Below are positions 26,416-38,149 of a stretch of DNA of 64,000 bases, in pieces. A program made the translations under genes and the position numbers. The stretch is from Synaphobranchus kaupii (taxonomy: Eukaryota > Chordata > Actinopteri > Anguilliformes > Synaphobranchidae): NCBI GenBank assembly GCA_029718625.1, contig CM056376.1, positions 92,164,899-92,228,898 of the forward strand, written 5' to 3'. Under the pieces are notes generated by a model, which searched no databases, was not told where the DNA came from, and was given only the letters and a program-made list of their open reading frames with translations. Each line of letters begins with the position of its first letter. Positions within the stretch are counted from its first letter, which is position 1.

Positions 26416-26654
26416 CTGCCAACAGATATGTGATAGATGAGAACTTTGGACAGGACACCATGCGTCAAGCATTTGTAAATAAAACATTATAGAATTGTAA
26501 AAAGTTATAGTTGATGAACGTTTCCGACAGTTTTGTTACAAGAAAACAACTTATGTCAAGCTCGGATTTTGTTAGTTGGTATTGAGTGCTGGGTCAGAGG
26601 ACGCGCTCAAAAAAAATACAAATGTTAGTAACGTTATAGCTAAATATAACTTAC

Positions 26655-26952
26655 CTCCGCTCCGGTGCTTGATAGTGCTGCAGGTCCGACACGAGGAACA
26701 GCTGTGTTCTTTAGAAACCAGTGTTTTTGGTTCTGATTTGCGGTTACAGAAATCAGTAGCGTCGAAATGCGCTCCACAAACTCGCGAGTCTGCCAAACGG
26801 AGTTGATTGACTGGAGTGTTTATGTCGATCCATAAGACAACCAGCCAAAGTCTCAATCTTTCTGGGTCAGAGAACGGGAGCCTGTGAAAACTGGTATTTG
26901 AGCATCCAGACATTTTATTCCCACAACCGGGGACTGCACATTCGCGCACCAT
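26655..26952 (-). CDS. THAP zinc-finger exon, transposon-borne
   Basis: The ORF starts MVRECAVPGCGNKM. It has the C2CH pattern of the THAP DNA-binding domain: Cys5, Cys10, Cys59, His62, with Pro26, Trp36 and Phe63 also in place. THAP fingers occur in P-element and Kolobok transposases and in host regulators. After about 99 codons there is a consensus donor GGAG|GTAAGTT, so this is probably exon 1 of a spliced gene. The frame runs on as an uninformative 27-residue extension to 26572 if unspliced. No partner exon was recognised on the minus strand, where the facing P2X7-like gene lies. No key zinc ligand is missing, so DNA binding may be intact. Confidence 0.75.
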
Positions 26953-27454
26953 TGCTGTGATGAATTATTACAAATGATGATTACAAAAACTGCGTTACAA
27001 ATATTTCTGCTGTAGGCTACTAGCTAGTAAACTCCAACGGGAGGTCAGGATTTGTGATCAACTGCTTTTCAAGCGCCCCCCCCCCCCCCTCTCTACAACG
27101 TAGCTAGACTGCGGAAGTTTACAGTGCGAGGTAGTGCGGTCGGAGAAATAGTTCTGTTTCAAATGGAACTGTTGTTTCAACGTTCGGTTTGCGTTTGCGA
27201 TAGCCTACATTTCACAGGAGAGCATACTGAGACCGTAAGAATACACACTGAGCTATAAAAGCACATTTATCGTTGTTTTTCCATAACATTTCTGATTGCC
27301 CCGTTCACTTCCATTGTAGCCCAGTGAGAGCCTACAGGAAATCTGTACCGAACTCAATACTGGACCGATCAGCGAAAAAATGGACTTCATGGGTCAGGTT
27401 CATGGAAGACGGACCGCAAATAGGGTCCAAGGTCCAAAATAGCGAACTTACCCT

Positions 27455-27866
27455 TTAATTCAAAGCTAAAACATCAACTTGCGTAACAGCGTATGTTGTG
27501 TTCTATAGAACATTAACATAATGTTATTGATAGGCTACTGCCATTCGTGTTTAGACAAAATACGAGCCTATTCATTTACTCATGATAGGTCTTGTCATTT
27601 CTTGTGCTTAGTCTTTTCAGCTCGGCATCGCATAGCTTGGCTCGACTTAAGCCATCAGCTTGGTGAAGCCCTCATCATACTAGAGAGATATTGGCTATAC
27701 ATCCGTTGGTAATCATTTTAACGATCAACCTGGTCACGCGTTTTTGTCTAGTATTGTTGCACCTTTTCAAAGTGAAATCCCTCATTGATCTTTGCTGAGA
27801 AGCAGTCGGGCTTGAGCTGACTTGATTGCTGTCGTCACTCACAGTCACTGTCGGGTGTTTAAGTCT
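27455..27866. other. intron of grm8, no recognised feature
   Basis: A 400-bp spacer between the THAP element and a hAT element. Nothing recognised. Confidence 0.5.
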
Positions 27867-28734
27867 CACATGATCAGGGCCGTTTTTTTTGCTATAATTG
27901 CGGACTAAGCGATTGCATAGGGCCCCCGGAGCCACCAGGGGGCCCCACATGCCCTCGTGTGTTGTTCTACCTACACATTTTAAGCTAACAGTGGTTAAGA
28001 AAAATTAATTTATTGTAGACTAGAAAAGATCAATTTTCAATATTAATCATTATTATAGTTAGAGGAATTGATAGGGGAGCAGTCTTGCGAGGAAGTAAAC
28101 TTTTAATGTAGTTCACCATAGTCAGCCGGTGTGCCTGTGCACAGCTAGCTAGGTAACGTTAGCTAATGTTATGTGAGCCAGGCAGCTAACAGTTGAAACA
28201 TGCAGCTGTTTTTTTTGCAGGTTAGAGAAAGTGGTGCTAAATAAACCCTGCTTTATACAGTGTAACGTTATGCTGTAACAAATAGCTGAAATAATATTTT
28301 AGGGTGAAAACGCAATTTTCTAACTTGAACCTGGCAACGTTACTAACGTTAGCTGTCTCAATAACTGTTGCATTTGATGAGGCAAGTGGGGGGGATTATG
28401 GTTGCTATCAGTTAACTTGATGACGTCACGTGGCGCTGTAATGCCGACATGTAGTCCAGCTGTCTCTCGTGTTCGTGTTTGTTCATTTGAATGTGTTTTG
28501 TTGTGTCGGGCTTTTGTCTTTAGTTTTTTTCATGCGCTGTGTGTCTGTTGTGGGACGGGGAAGAGGACTGGAGATTTTTCGGGGCACTCCTACTGCTCGT
28601 TTTTATAATATTGACAAATTGTCTAGCGGGGATGATTTTGTTCGTGGTCGTCATCATGCAGACGCATTCGCATTACGCTCGAAATGTCCGTTGCAGCCAC
28701 GGAGTTTACCATCGCTCTTCACCGGAGTTGAAGA

Positions 28735-28806
28735 TGTCGGGGACTGATTTGGGACTGCGGGCAATCTTCAAAAGGCAACCAGAAGATAATGCGGGGGAGG
28801 AGTGAG
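28735..28806 (+). pseudogene. possible hAT transposase N-terminal remnant
   Basis: The peptide MSGTDLGLRAIFKRQPEDN resembles the xSxFxKR opening of many hAT/ZMYM-like transposases, then stops. The match is short, so this is weak. Confidence 0.25.
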
Positions 28807-29639
28807 GCGGCGACTGGGAAGGCTGAGCTCCGTTTCGAGAGTGGACAGAGACCGTAAGGCGGAGTTTGTGTGTTGGACTGGTTGATGACATTGGACATAT
28901 CGGGACAGCGGGGGCTATTTTAATCATGACGTTTGGCTGTATATATATTGGCATTTTATATGTTTGTTTGTGTGTTGTGGGTAAATATTGGCATTTTATA
29001 TGTTTTTTTTGTTGTTGCTGGTGGCTACAACTGAAGTTCCCGGGAAAATAAAAATTAAATAAAAGTTATTCTATTCTATTCTAGAAGAATGTGGCTTTGC
29101 CAGGAAGCATAACAAGCGAACAAGAAAGCTTAGCTCCGCCAAGCTAGTAGTCCTGTATGCCTGTTCTGACAATATAACATTAGCTCAGTATTACTTGTGT
29201 GGCAGACTGAACTAATGTGAACTAGTGAATGTACGGTGCTGATTTCCCTCCCATGTATTTTTATATATTTTCAGGTAAGCAGACGTGTATAAACGTTTCC
29301 ATAAACAAACATAATCACGTTTTAAGAATGAACTAGATAGTAAGGAATACAACAGGATAAGTGGCCGATGTAATAAATCCCATTTATGTAACGTTATTAA
29401 TGTAACGTTACGCTAACAACAGCTAGTAGTCTAATCGTTTTATGCTAACCATGGGGGAAACATTGGTGAAACTAATTCACGTTAACAATGGGTGAGACGT
29501 GGTTACCAACAAATGTCGGTTTAATCCTTTATAACGTACAATGTCTGTAGTGGTATGAAATGTGTAAAATATATTTGTTTTTTATTGAAGTTACGTTTAT
29601 GCTTGAGGTAAAAGGATGCAATATTTATTAGCTACAGTC

Positions 29640-29698
29640 GCAACCGTGAGCATATTGTGTGCGCAGACACACACATACACACACACACACACACACAG
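29640..29698. repeat. CA-rich microsatellite
   Basis: About 14 CA repeats with a few interruptions, inside the hAT element. Confidence 0.9.
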
Positions 29699-30137
29699 GT
29701 GCACTGTCTTTTGTGTCAGAGTTAAATAATTTGAAATTAGATTATAGAACTGGACCTGGGAATAAATACAGTATAGTGGTGACAACTCAGTAGGCCTATT
29801 ACTTGTGTGTTAGACTGAACTAATGTGAACAAGTGAATATACGCTGCTGATTATCTGGATGCTGGTGTCTTTATTTGTTGTGTAATGGCCTAATTTATTT
29901 TATTTATTTATTGAGGGTTTCTTTTTTTATTTGTTTATTATTTATAATGTGCTTGTTTATCTTTATTTTGATTTCTTAACAACACATCATAGTACCTGAC
30001 ATTAAAATAAGCATTTTGTGGAAAATTTAGCATTGGATCATTTTGATCTAATTCAGGAGTTTCTTGAGGTAGGGGGGGGCCCCAAACAAGATTTTGCATA
30101 GGACCCCCAAAAAGCTAGAAATGGCCCCGCACATGAT

Positions 30138-32907
30138 TTTGCATCGTTCCAGTGCTGTTGGAGTATGTTAACTCTGTGTCAAAAAGTTTACATTTAACTT
30201 TATTTTCTGTAATCTGCTAAAAATGAGACCAAATATAGTTTTTTTCAAAGCATTTCGAGGAACGTCAGTTTGAGTTACGCCATGCACACTCACGTCTGAG
30301 AGCTGAGCAAGGAATATAGGCTATTTCCCCCTGTTAGTCTAACGTTACGTCACTGACACCAGATCAGCATTAATAGTCTACTTTTAAACATGATACGCCT
30401 ACGACCATAACCATAAAAAAAACCTTTAAAGGAAATGGTTAGAAATAATTTTTTATGTTATCAATTTATTTTTTAAATTGCGAATAAACGTCTAGAGATT
30501 TTCCTAAACGTTTAGCATTTTTGTTAACGTTTAACGTTTAAATGGTTTGAAGTCACACCCCAACTAATAATATAATAAATAATTATTAATAATAACAAGA
30601 ATTTGATTTTGGACCTGTATCCTCCATTTTGACCCTCTGAATTTTAAGCCTACTCCCAGTAGGCTACAGCCACTACCCTGTGTCCTTGTTAGAGAACGTT
30701 ATGTTTTCAGAAACCTACCAGTGTTCAATTTCCTCTGCTGATAGAAAAGTCACATTCAAGCAAGACTGACAACTGCTTTACCACCAGTGTCAATATCATG
30801 CTTCCTGTCCCATCCTTGAAAAAAGACCACAGCCAATATTTTTTTGATAAGAATCCACCTTTTTTTAGAAGAATCAACAAGGCCACATGTTTGTTTGCCA
30901 CAAGGAAAAACTAAGACCAGAATGCTACAGTGCTGAAGTATCATAGCACAACAAAGAGCACTTGGATTTAAAAAAATTTATGTAATTCAATTTTATTGAA
31001 GACATTCTCTTTTAAGCTTCATTGTGAGAACCTGAACAACCTTCAATGGAGGGGGAAAAAATCCCCCAAAAAGCTCATATTCTATCATACCTACTACCAA
31101 CAACACGGCAAGCCGCACCCTTCCCTCTGAATGCAGTCCATCGTGGCAGGGCACCTCCATGGACAGGATCACCTGAGTCACCAATCCAGCTGTGCGCAGA
31201 TTAATTCCGTTTTGTTAAATGCTTCATTTTCCAGGCATGACCTCCTTGAATGCACACAGGTGAATGCCTGCTGTGGCTGCTCTGGCTCTTATTGTGGTGA
31301 AGCACAGCGTTTTTAATTAGAGTCTGTGGCCTGGACAGACTAGAAAATAATGGCAGGCGCATTGGGGCAAAACCTCGCTTCTTACCCTGACAGCAAGTTC
31401 AGATTCTGAAACGTGCCATTAACGGAATCTGAAGATAACCCACCCTGTGTTTATCAAAATGCACATTTATAACAGGGTCATTCTGCCAAGGGCTTGATGC
31501 AGAAACAGATTAGTCTCTTTGAATTAACGGGCTACTGCTGTTTTCCCATGAAAGGGCTTTGGAAAACAGCAGAAATGTGACCGTGATTGCTGCAGTTCAC
31601 ATCAGTGACAGCCAGTGAGCTCCCATTGGGGAACTGTGTGTCTGACGTGCTGCATTACCTTTGCTTGTAACTTTCCAATAATATCAAGTCCATGTGAGAA
31701 TAGTTTTCAACTCGAAAGCAGCTGTTTTCTGCCTCTTTATTTGTCCATGATCATCTATGGCTGGCCTGCACAGCTGGGCCCTGGGAAAGCAAAGTCCTTT
31801 ACAGTCCCTTAGACAACCATTTCAACATGAACCGGGAAACAGGTGACCCAGACAAGACAATCAACTTAGCCTAGCAAATGGAGTCCTATTAGTCCATATT
31901 TCAGTGCATGACGACCCATTCACTTCGACAGCAGACACATTTACCTCACAACCTTCACTGGTGAAAAAGCAACAGCTTAATTTCATCCACGTAGAATCAG
32001 TAAGTCATGTAACTGCTGTCCATTTACAGTACTGGGATGACGTGGGCCAAGAGCCTGTAATTGACCAGTTTGGATCACAATAATTTTATAACCCTGACTG
32101 ATACCGCTAGGTCTGGTCATGGTTAGATATGAGGCAGATGGTAGAGCTGAGCGACAGGGGGGAAGCGGTGATGGACCGTTTTACGACCGCACATTCTGCT
32201 AATGACTTTCTGTTTTCACTCATTAGGTAATTCAATATTTAAGCAGCTTTTAAACAAACAAATGCATAATTATGCTCTGTGGTATCTCTTTGTGGATGAG
32301 TATGGAAAAGTGTGTGTGTGCGTGTGTTCGGGCGTGCATGTGTGTGCGTAGCACTTGTATGAGCGCATGAAATGTGTGTATGTTTGCACTGCATATGTAA
32401 TTCTTCTTTTTCCAATTAAAGAGAAATGCAAATCAGGCTGTGAATTTGCAAAAGATGGTAATATCACCTCTTTCTTGACTGGGAATAATGGCTACAAGGC
32501 ACAGGGGGGATTAATAAACCTGTGCCCACCCATAAAACCCAGGCTGGAGATGTGACCCAGTCGCACCATATGCACCATATAAATGCAGGCAGTAGGAAGG
32601 ATGCATCTGACTGGCTTTAATTTTGCCACATTTTCAGCCATCATTTCCCTGTATACAGCACAGCGCTGCTTCTCCTTCATAATTATAGTATTATATATTT
32701 TTGAAGGACTCAACACTCCCTCCATTTTCACTGCAGAAAAGAACCGCCAGGCAGAAGTCCCCTTTAACACGGGCTCAGCTCATTACGAATTCAGCGAGAA
32801 CTAGGTAATGACAAACTGAAGGAATCTGTTGGCAGAGTTCATTGACGTCTCCATCTCTCCAGCTCTTTCCAGGCAGTCCAGAGCTACGAGCAGCCAGGGA
32901 CCTTGGG
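30138..32907. other. intron of grm8, no recognised feature
   Basis: No repeat family or exon recognised. A GTGTGCGTGTG patch lies at 32310-32350. Confidence 0.4.
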
Positions 32908-32922
32908 GTTGTGTGTGTGTGT

Positions 32923-32953
<31 letters not shown>

Positions 32954-32959
32954 GGGGGC
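32908..32959. repeat. (GT)n adjoining a 22-base G run
   Basis: About 14 GT units run straight into a long uninterrupted G tract ending near 32958. Frames across it are spurious. Confidence 0.95.
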
Positions 32960-35135
32960 AGAGGGACAGAGCCCCACCCTCCTGTGATGTACAATCAGAG
33001 ACTGGAAACATCAGCGCAGCTCCATTATCGAGCCCATTTCACAGCTTAACAGCTCTATATCACTCAGAGCAAAGCGTTTACTGCCTGCATTATCTGTCCA
33101 GGCTTTCACGTGCTTTCACACCTCTTATTCACATAACCACAATTCCTCCTCCATGCCACGATCTGCCGAAGGAAAGAGAAGAGCCTTTAAATGACGCTCA
33201 CACCTAAAATCAAGGCATCATCTATTTCTTGCACATTCATAAACAAAAACTTTCCAGTTAAGCTTCTGGCTGCTAATAGGGCAGCTACAACCTTCTTTTT
33301 TTTTTTTTTTGCTGAACATTTTGCAGGAAAATTGGAATCAGCTCATTATTATATGTCCAGTGTGCGGATGTCTACAAATGGGGAGTCCTCATTTGTGTGA
33401 GACATTAAACCATCACAGCTCCTGAGCCACAGGGGCAAACAAAGGGCAAAATTTGGCTATCTCAACAGTCCCAATCTATCGTGTTATGGGGGCACCCCGC
33501 CGTCTTCGGTACCTGTTTACGAGGTAATTGTTTTGGTAGTCTTGTGTATGGCTCCCAGTGCCTATGCTTCATGAATGTCCATATTTGCCTTTGATCATTG
33601 TAATAAATTATCAAATTATTAATTTAAGACAGCTGGGGATTTGTGGCATAAAATGCTATCCTTACATGTTGAATACATTAATTTTATATAAGATATGTGC
33701 TCTTCATGTTGCCAGTGTTCTTTATTTGGATCTCATTATTCGGCGTTGGCTGAGTACCCTAATGCTGTAATGTCTGTTTCTTTGTGGGAAATATTGCATG
33801 CATGACTGTTTCTGTGACACATGTAGGGCACCAAATGAGATTAAAAAATATCTGAAACAAGGCAGAGCTATCAAAAAAACTGGTGAAATAAATTGGTTCT
33901 TGTGATTCCTTCTGATGTGAAAATGTTCTGACTAAAACAATAAAAGAGTGGAGATGAAATCTATTAAATAGACAAATTTCTCTAATGCCAGAAAATGTCT
34001 TTAATGTTTTTCCAGTTCCATTTGCAGACCATTTCTGATATTTTTAGGCATTTTGGCACTGCTAGGCTGGATGGTGTTAGACTGCAGAGCCAGTTACACA
34101 CAGACTCACACCTTTGGATGTGGTGGGTCGCATCAGCATTGCTTTAAAATTGATGCAGACAATATAGAAATGTCTTATTAAATATTTACGGTCCCATTCT
34201 CAGAGACAAAAGGTGCTTCTCTGTGCTAAGCCATCATCTTAATCTCTTGTTCTCGGCATCCACCAGAGTCAAAGAATATATGTCAGGAGTGCCAATTCTG
34301 CTTTCTGTGGTTGTTATTTGCTTGTGTTTTGACTTTTTGGTGTATAAGTAGGTCATCCACTGAAAATGGGTCCATACAACTTGGTGTTGGTCATACACTG
34401 CGATTGTTTATAGCTGTTAAGTGCTCCATTGTGCTGCATCCTGTTGAAATCAATTAATTCTGAGGGGGCAGATTATGACATAGACATTATCGAGGAGGAC
34501 AAACAAACTGCAGCCTTTCCATTGATTTCCTCATTTGGGTCCCACTGCTGATACAAGGGGATGTAATCAAACTCCCTGACTGTTCTTAAAATGGCCACAC
34601 TCAGAGAGGACAGACCATGAACACTTTTAAAGTTCAGCAGAGACCACAGAACTATATGGCAGAGACAAGCATCGTCATTACAGCCATGCTGTGATTGGTG
34701 TAGGGACAACGGACTACATTTCCATTAATTTCACAGGAAACCTTTTTAAAAAACATTTATAACATTGCCACAGCGTAATGTCCCTTGTTAGTGATCCAAT
34801 CATGTCACTTGGAAATACAAAACCATTAAACAGATAAGACTGAAGACATTCCAGTCTGTCTCCCCCACTCCTTCTTCTCCATTTTGCTTTGTGTCAGCAA
34901 CACAGCTGCACAAAAGGCAGCACTCAATTTTTGCCTTCCCCTTTTTCTAGCTACACAGCTACAAAGGTGGATCTCCTTTTTGACTACTCCATTGTACTAG
35001 CAACACCGCTGCAGAAAGCTCTGCAGGAGAGAGAAGCAAGCGCCGCGCCTCAGCAACGGGTTAGCTTGCCTACCGGATCTAACCATAGAACGTGAATTGA
35101 GTTAACAACTTCGACCGAGGTGTTAGTTCCAGGCC
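32960..35135. other. intron of grm8, no recognised feature
   Basis: A poly-T run lies near 33296-33310. CpG density rises from about 35000. No gene recognised. Confidence 0.4.
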
Positions 35136-35270
35136 ATGGAGAAAGACGCAAACCAGGCGATAACCAGACGACGTCGCCGGGCCGACCGAAATACCAAAGG
35201 CGCTCTGGGTGGGCACAGGGTCATTCACCTCACGGACAAGCCAGCTGTAATCAACTCACTGTGGACTTAA
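35136..35270 (+). CDS. possible 44-codon small ORF in CpG-rich patch
   Basis: The ATG has a strong initiation context (GGCCATGG). The frame encodes a basic peptide beginning MEKDANQAITRRRRRADRN and ends at TAA. The surrounding 35000-35300 stretch is CpG-rich in otherwise AT-rich DNA, and a donor-like ATCG|GTAATT follows at 35318. It could be the first exon of an antisense transcript, the 5' region of an unrecognised retrotransposon, or chance. No homologue recognised. Confidence 0.2.
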   Translation: MEKDANQAITRRRRRADRNTKGALGGHRVIHLTDKPAVINSLWT

Positions 35271-35954
35271 GACTGATCGGACATCCCAGGCATAGCTTTA
35301 CTCTGAATTGTTTATCGGTAATTTGATTGTATCTCGACTTTGTGCGATAATAATAGCTGTATAAACTTGTTGCGCTGGCCAGCAAGATAGCCGGCTGGCC
35401 TATTGTTTTATAGCTAATGTGGTAGTACTATTAACTAACCAAAGCAGGCCTCACGGTTTGCTCCTCTATCCTATCATTCATGTGATGTGGTCTCATTCTA
35501 TCTTACTGTAGATGGTTAATTGTATTTCCTAACCAAAGTGCGCGAACTTGTGTATAGTAACGTTAGATTTGAGGTCACTATAACCATCACAGCCTGAACA
35601 AGTTTAGATTACTACAATACGCACACAACACGATGTCTGTTTAGTAGAATGTAATATTACTGTTTTTCCTTGTTTAATAATCTTTTTTTTTTTTTTTGTT
35701 TAATCTATTTTTGTTAAACCTGGTGCCTGTTTTGATATTATGTGCACACGAGAGTCAAACCTAATCATTAGAACATAACACCTTCAACCCTTATGAATTA
35801 TTAGTTTAGTGCTTTGATGGTAAATTGAAGTAGTCGTAATTATACTCCATAATAATCAAATGAGACTGATTTAATTTGAACCTAATTTAAGAATAATAAG
35901 GGTAAACCTTATTATCCTATAGTTATTGCCTATATTTCTGGCATCCCATGTAAG

Positions 35955-35957
<3 letters not shown>

Positions 35958-35998
<41 letters not shown>
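35958..35998. repeat. (TA)n microsatellite
   Basis: About 20 TA units immediately left of a Tc1-type end. A TA dinucleotide is also the Tc1 target site. Confidence 0.95.
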
Positions 35999-36002
<4 letters not shown>

Positions 36003-36192
36003 TCCTTTCCAAAAAATTTGAATATCATGGAAAAGTAGTTTTTTTTCCATAATTCCATTCAAAAAGTGAAACTTTCATAGATTATAGATTCATTACACAC
36101 AAAGTGAAATATTTCTAGCCTTTATTTGTTTCATTTTTCATAATTTTGGCTTACAGCTCCAGAAAACCCCCAAAACAGTATTTCAAGAAATT

Positions 36193-36725
36193 AGAATAGT
36201 GTGTCGAAAATCAGCATTTACTTCAGTTATTTCAGAGAATTAATGTTTTAGACTGAGTGTCACACTCTAATCATCTAATTTACTCAAAACACCTGCAAAG
36301 TTTTTCTACAGATGTGTCGTTAAATTGGACAGGTATCTCAGTTTGGTTCAGTATGGGGAAGACTGCAGACTTGACAATTGGCCAGAAGACCATCATTGAC
36401 ACCCTCCAGAAGATGGGTAAGCCACAAAAGGTCATCGCTAAGGAGGCTGGCTGTTCACAGAGTGCAGTGTCCAAGCATATCAATAGAAAGTTTAGTGGAA
36501 GGGAAAAATGTGGCAGGAGAAGGTGCACAAGCAAAAGAGATGACCGTAGGCTTCAGCGGATTGTCAAGCAAAGACGATTCCAAAATTTGGCGGAGATGCA
36601 GAGGGAGTGGACTGAGGCTGGAGTCAGTGCTTCAAAAACCACCACGTACAGAGTGTGACACTCAGTCTAAAACATTCATTCTCTGAAATAACTGAAGTAA
36701 ATGCTGATTTTCGACACACTATTCT
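36193..36725. repeat. 76-bp inverted repeats bracketing the HTH ORF
   Basis: AGAATAGTGTGTCGAAAATC on the left (36193-36268) pairs with its reverse complement ending at 36725, with one or two mismatches. The right arm begins at 36650 and includes the stop codon of the ORF. Confidence 0.9.
36353..36658 (+). CDS. Tc1 transposase, N-terminal DNA-binding half only
   Basis: The 101-codon ORF (MGKTADLTIGQKTIIDTLQK...) carries a homeodomain-like helix-turn-helix (KPQKVIAKEAGCSQSAVSKH) and a second basic region with GRRRCTSKRDDRRLQRIVKQ. These correspond to the paired-like DNA-binding region of Tc1 transposases. The DDE catalytic domain is absent; full proteins are about 340 residues. The frame ends at a TGA lying inside the right inverted repeat. 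No internal stop or frameshift is seen in the retained part. If expressed it would bind transposon ends without cutting; that is inference. Confidence 0.7.
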   Translation: MGKTADLTIGQKTIIDTLQKMGKPQKVIAKEAGCSQSAVSKHINRKFSGREKCGRRRCTSKRDDRRLQRIVKQRRFQNLAEMQREWTEAGVSASKTTTYRV

Positions 36726-36727
36726 TT

Positions 36728-37376
36728 TAAGTAATCACGTGTGCGTGTGTTTGTTTGTTCATCATCAGTTTGATAAAGATGTTTTCTGCAGTTAGGATAA
36801 AAACTTTTTTTGCTCAAGAGCTTATTTAGCAAAAACTGAAAGAATATGTGGCCGGATCAATGTAGAATGTGATGAGTATAGTTTTCACGTAAAACGCAGT
36901 GTATAATGAGAGCTTGTGCCTTTTTTTAGAGAAAGCACCGCACTGATGTATTGTGAATTCTCTACGCACTGCGTGTAATAAAGAGTGCCTTATCACAGTG
37001 ATACTTCTAAACACAAGAGTGGTTTATATTTTTTCCACAACAGAATTCATGCACAGTTATGCAGTTTTTTTCAATACATCATGGTCATCAATGGTATTTC
37101 ATAGTTTTTCATCCAATTAATATGCCTATTAAAAATTGCACGTTGCAATGGTATGAAAAATTGTTTGCGACGTAGTCAAGGTGAATTAATGAAACACACC
37201 ATTTCATTACAAGACATGACATGGCGTTGCAAAAAACACGTGCGGAGAAGTGTGTGAGTTTGTGGAAACGCATAATGGAGTCGTAGCCAAGTGACAGCAG
37301 CGGTGAAACCTCTCAGACTCTGCCCAATCTGGCTGCACACTTAAATTATTAAGGAATACCTGGAAGTAGCACTGGG
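36728..37376. other. intron of grm8, no recognised feature
   Basis: Nothing recognised. Confidence 0.4.
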
Positions 37377-37982
37377 CGATAAACCATATTGACTATTATC
37401 AAATGTTTTTTTTTTTAACATATAATAACAATCATCTTTCTTTCTTTTTTGTTATCATGTGAAGTGTTTTTGTCAATCACATGGAAGATGCAAGGCCTTG
37501 CTACCGAGCAGATGTCATATCAACACCCAATAGATAGAAATGGTATTGTTTTTTTTTTTCCCCCGGAAGCAATTTGCATGGCCTCTGATGTTTGGATCAG
37601 ACAAAAGTACAAATATTACACTTAAAAACATTTGATAATCATCGACATGGTACCCCACCCAGCCCTACCTGGAAATATATTTTATAAGTTAATTCCAAAC
37701 CTAGAAAATTTGGATCTTATTTTATTTCACTTGAATAGGCTATCCACTTTGGCATTATATACTGCGGAACACCACAATATAATATACAGTATATACAGCC
37801 TTTTACCGTATGCTAAACCCAATTGCCAGGATTTTACCGTAAAATATATATATTTTTTAGGTTACAGTGTATATTTCAGTTAACTTCTCATTTAATTTGT
37901 ATTGGAAAACCAAATACCATCATACCTTCAATAATATGAAAAATATCATGATATGATATTTTGGCCATATCACCCAGCCCTA
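37377..37982. mobile_element. short hAT-like element remnant
   Basis: The left end reads TAGCACTGGGCGATAAACCATA and the right end, read inward, TAGGGCTGGGTGATATGGCC. This is a degenerate inverted repeat of the TAGGGCTGGGCGATA type common in fish hAT MITEs. The target-site duplication is not clear, so exact ends are approximate. Confidence 0.5.
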
Positions 37983-38149
37983 GTAGATGTAAAGAAAGGT
38001 AAAATTTCAGCCAGTTTGCAGTAATTGGTGGTTTTGATGTGATTAAAAAGGGTTTACCTGAAGAGTAATCTCTGGCTTGTTTGGACTACAGCACTGAAAG
38101 AATAACATGACATTGAGTATAATCTGCACCCATGAGAGAATTTTTATTT

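Larger units (their letters stand above)
25597..27454. mobile_element. TTAA-flanked transposon with long inverted repeats, THAP and P2X7-tail-like ORFs
   Basis: The 1,858-bp element is flanked by TTAA (25593-25596 and 27455-27458). Its inverted repeats extend about 270 bp. The first 170 bp are almost identical (AGGGTAAGTTCGCTATTTTG at both ends), then similarity decays. TTAA targets plus a THAP domain point to the Kolobok superfamily; piggyBac also uses TTAA but lacks THAP. No catalytic transposase domain is visible, so it is probably non-autonomous. It carries two facing coding segments, described separately. High identity between arms suggests a fairly recent insertion. It lies in the large grm8 intron. 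Confidence 0.85.
27875..30129. mobile_element. hAT element with 8-bp TSD CACATGAT
   Basis: Exact 8-bp duplications CACATGAT (27867-27874, 30130-30137) bound a 2,255-bp element. Its ends, CAGGGCCG on the left and CGGGGCCA read inward from the right, are short imperfect inverted repeats. Both subterminal regions contain TTGCATAGG(G/A)CCCCC in opposite orientation. Near 28735 the phrase MSGTDLGLRAIFKRQPE could be the start of a hAT-type transposase, but it stops after 23 residues. A segment ending at 29084 with AATAAA and (ATTCT)3 looks like a retroposon tail inserted inside. A 60-bp block containing AGACTGAACTAATGTGAAC recurs 600 bp apart (29187, 29793). Confidence 0.8.
35999..36727 (+). mobile_element. 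Tc1-like element, internally deleted, HTH-only
   Basis: The left end CAGATCCTTTCC is a Tc1-type terminus at a TA site. A pair of 76-bp inverted repeats (36193-36268 and 36650-36725) brackets a short ORF. The left side extends almost 200 bp beyond its repeat, and the right side stops near 36727 without the outer part. So the element is asymmetrically truncated, or the right arm was moved inward by a deletion that removed the catalytic half. Confidence 0.75.

Noticed and set aside
26118..26468. A 116-codon minus-strand frame opposite the P2X7-like ORF
   Set aside because: Shadow of the plus-strand coding segment; Ser-rich with no motif.
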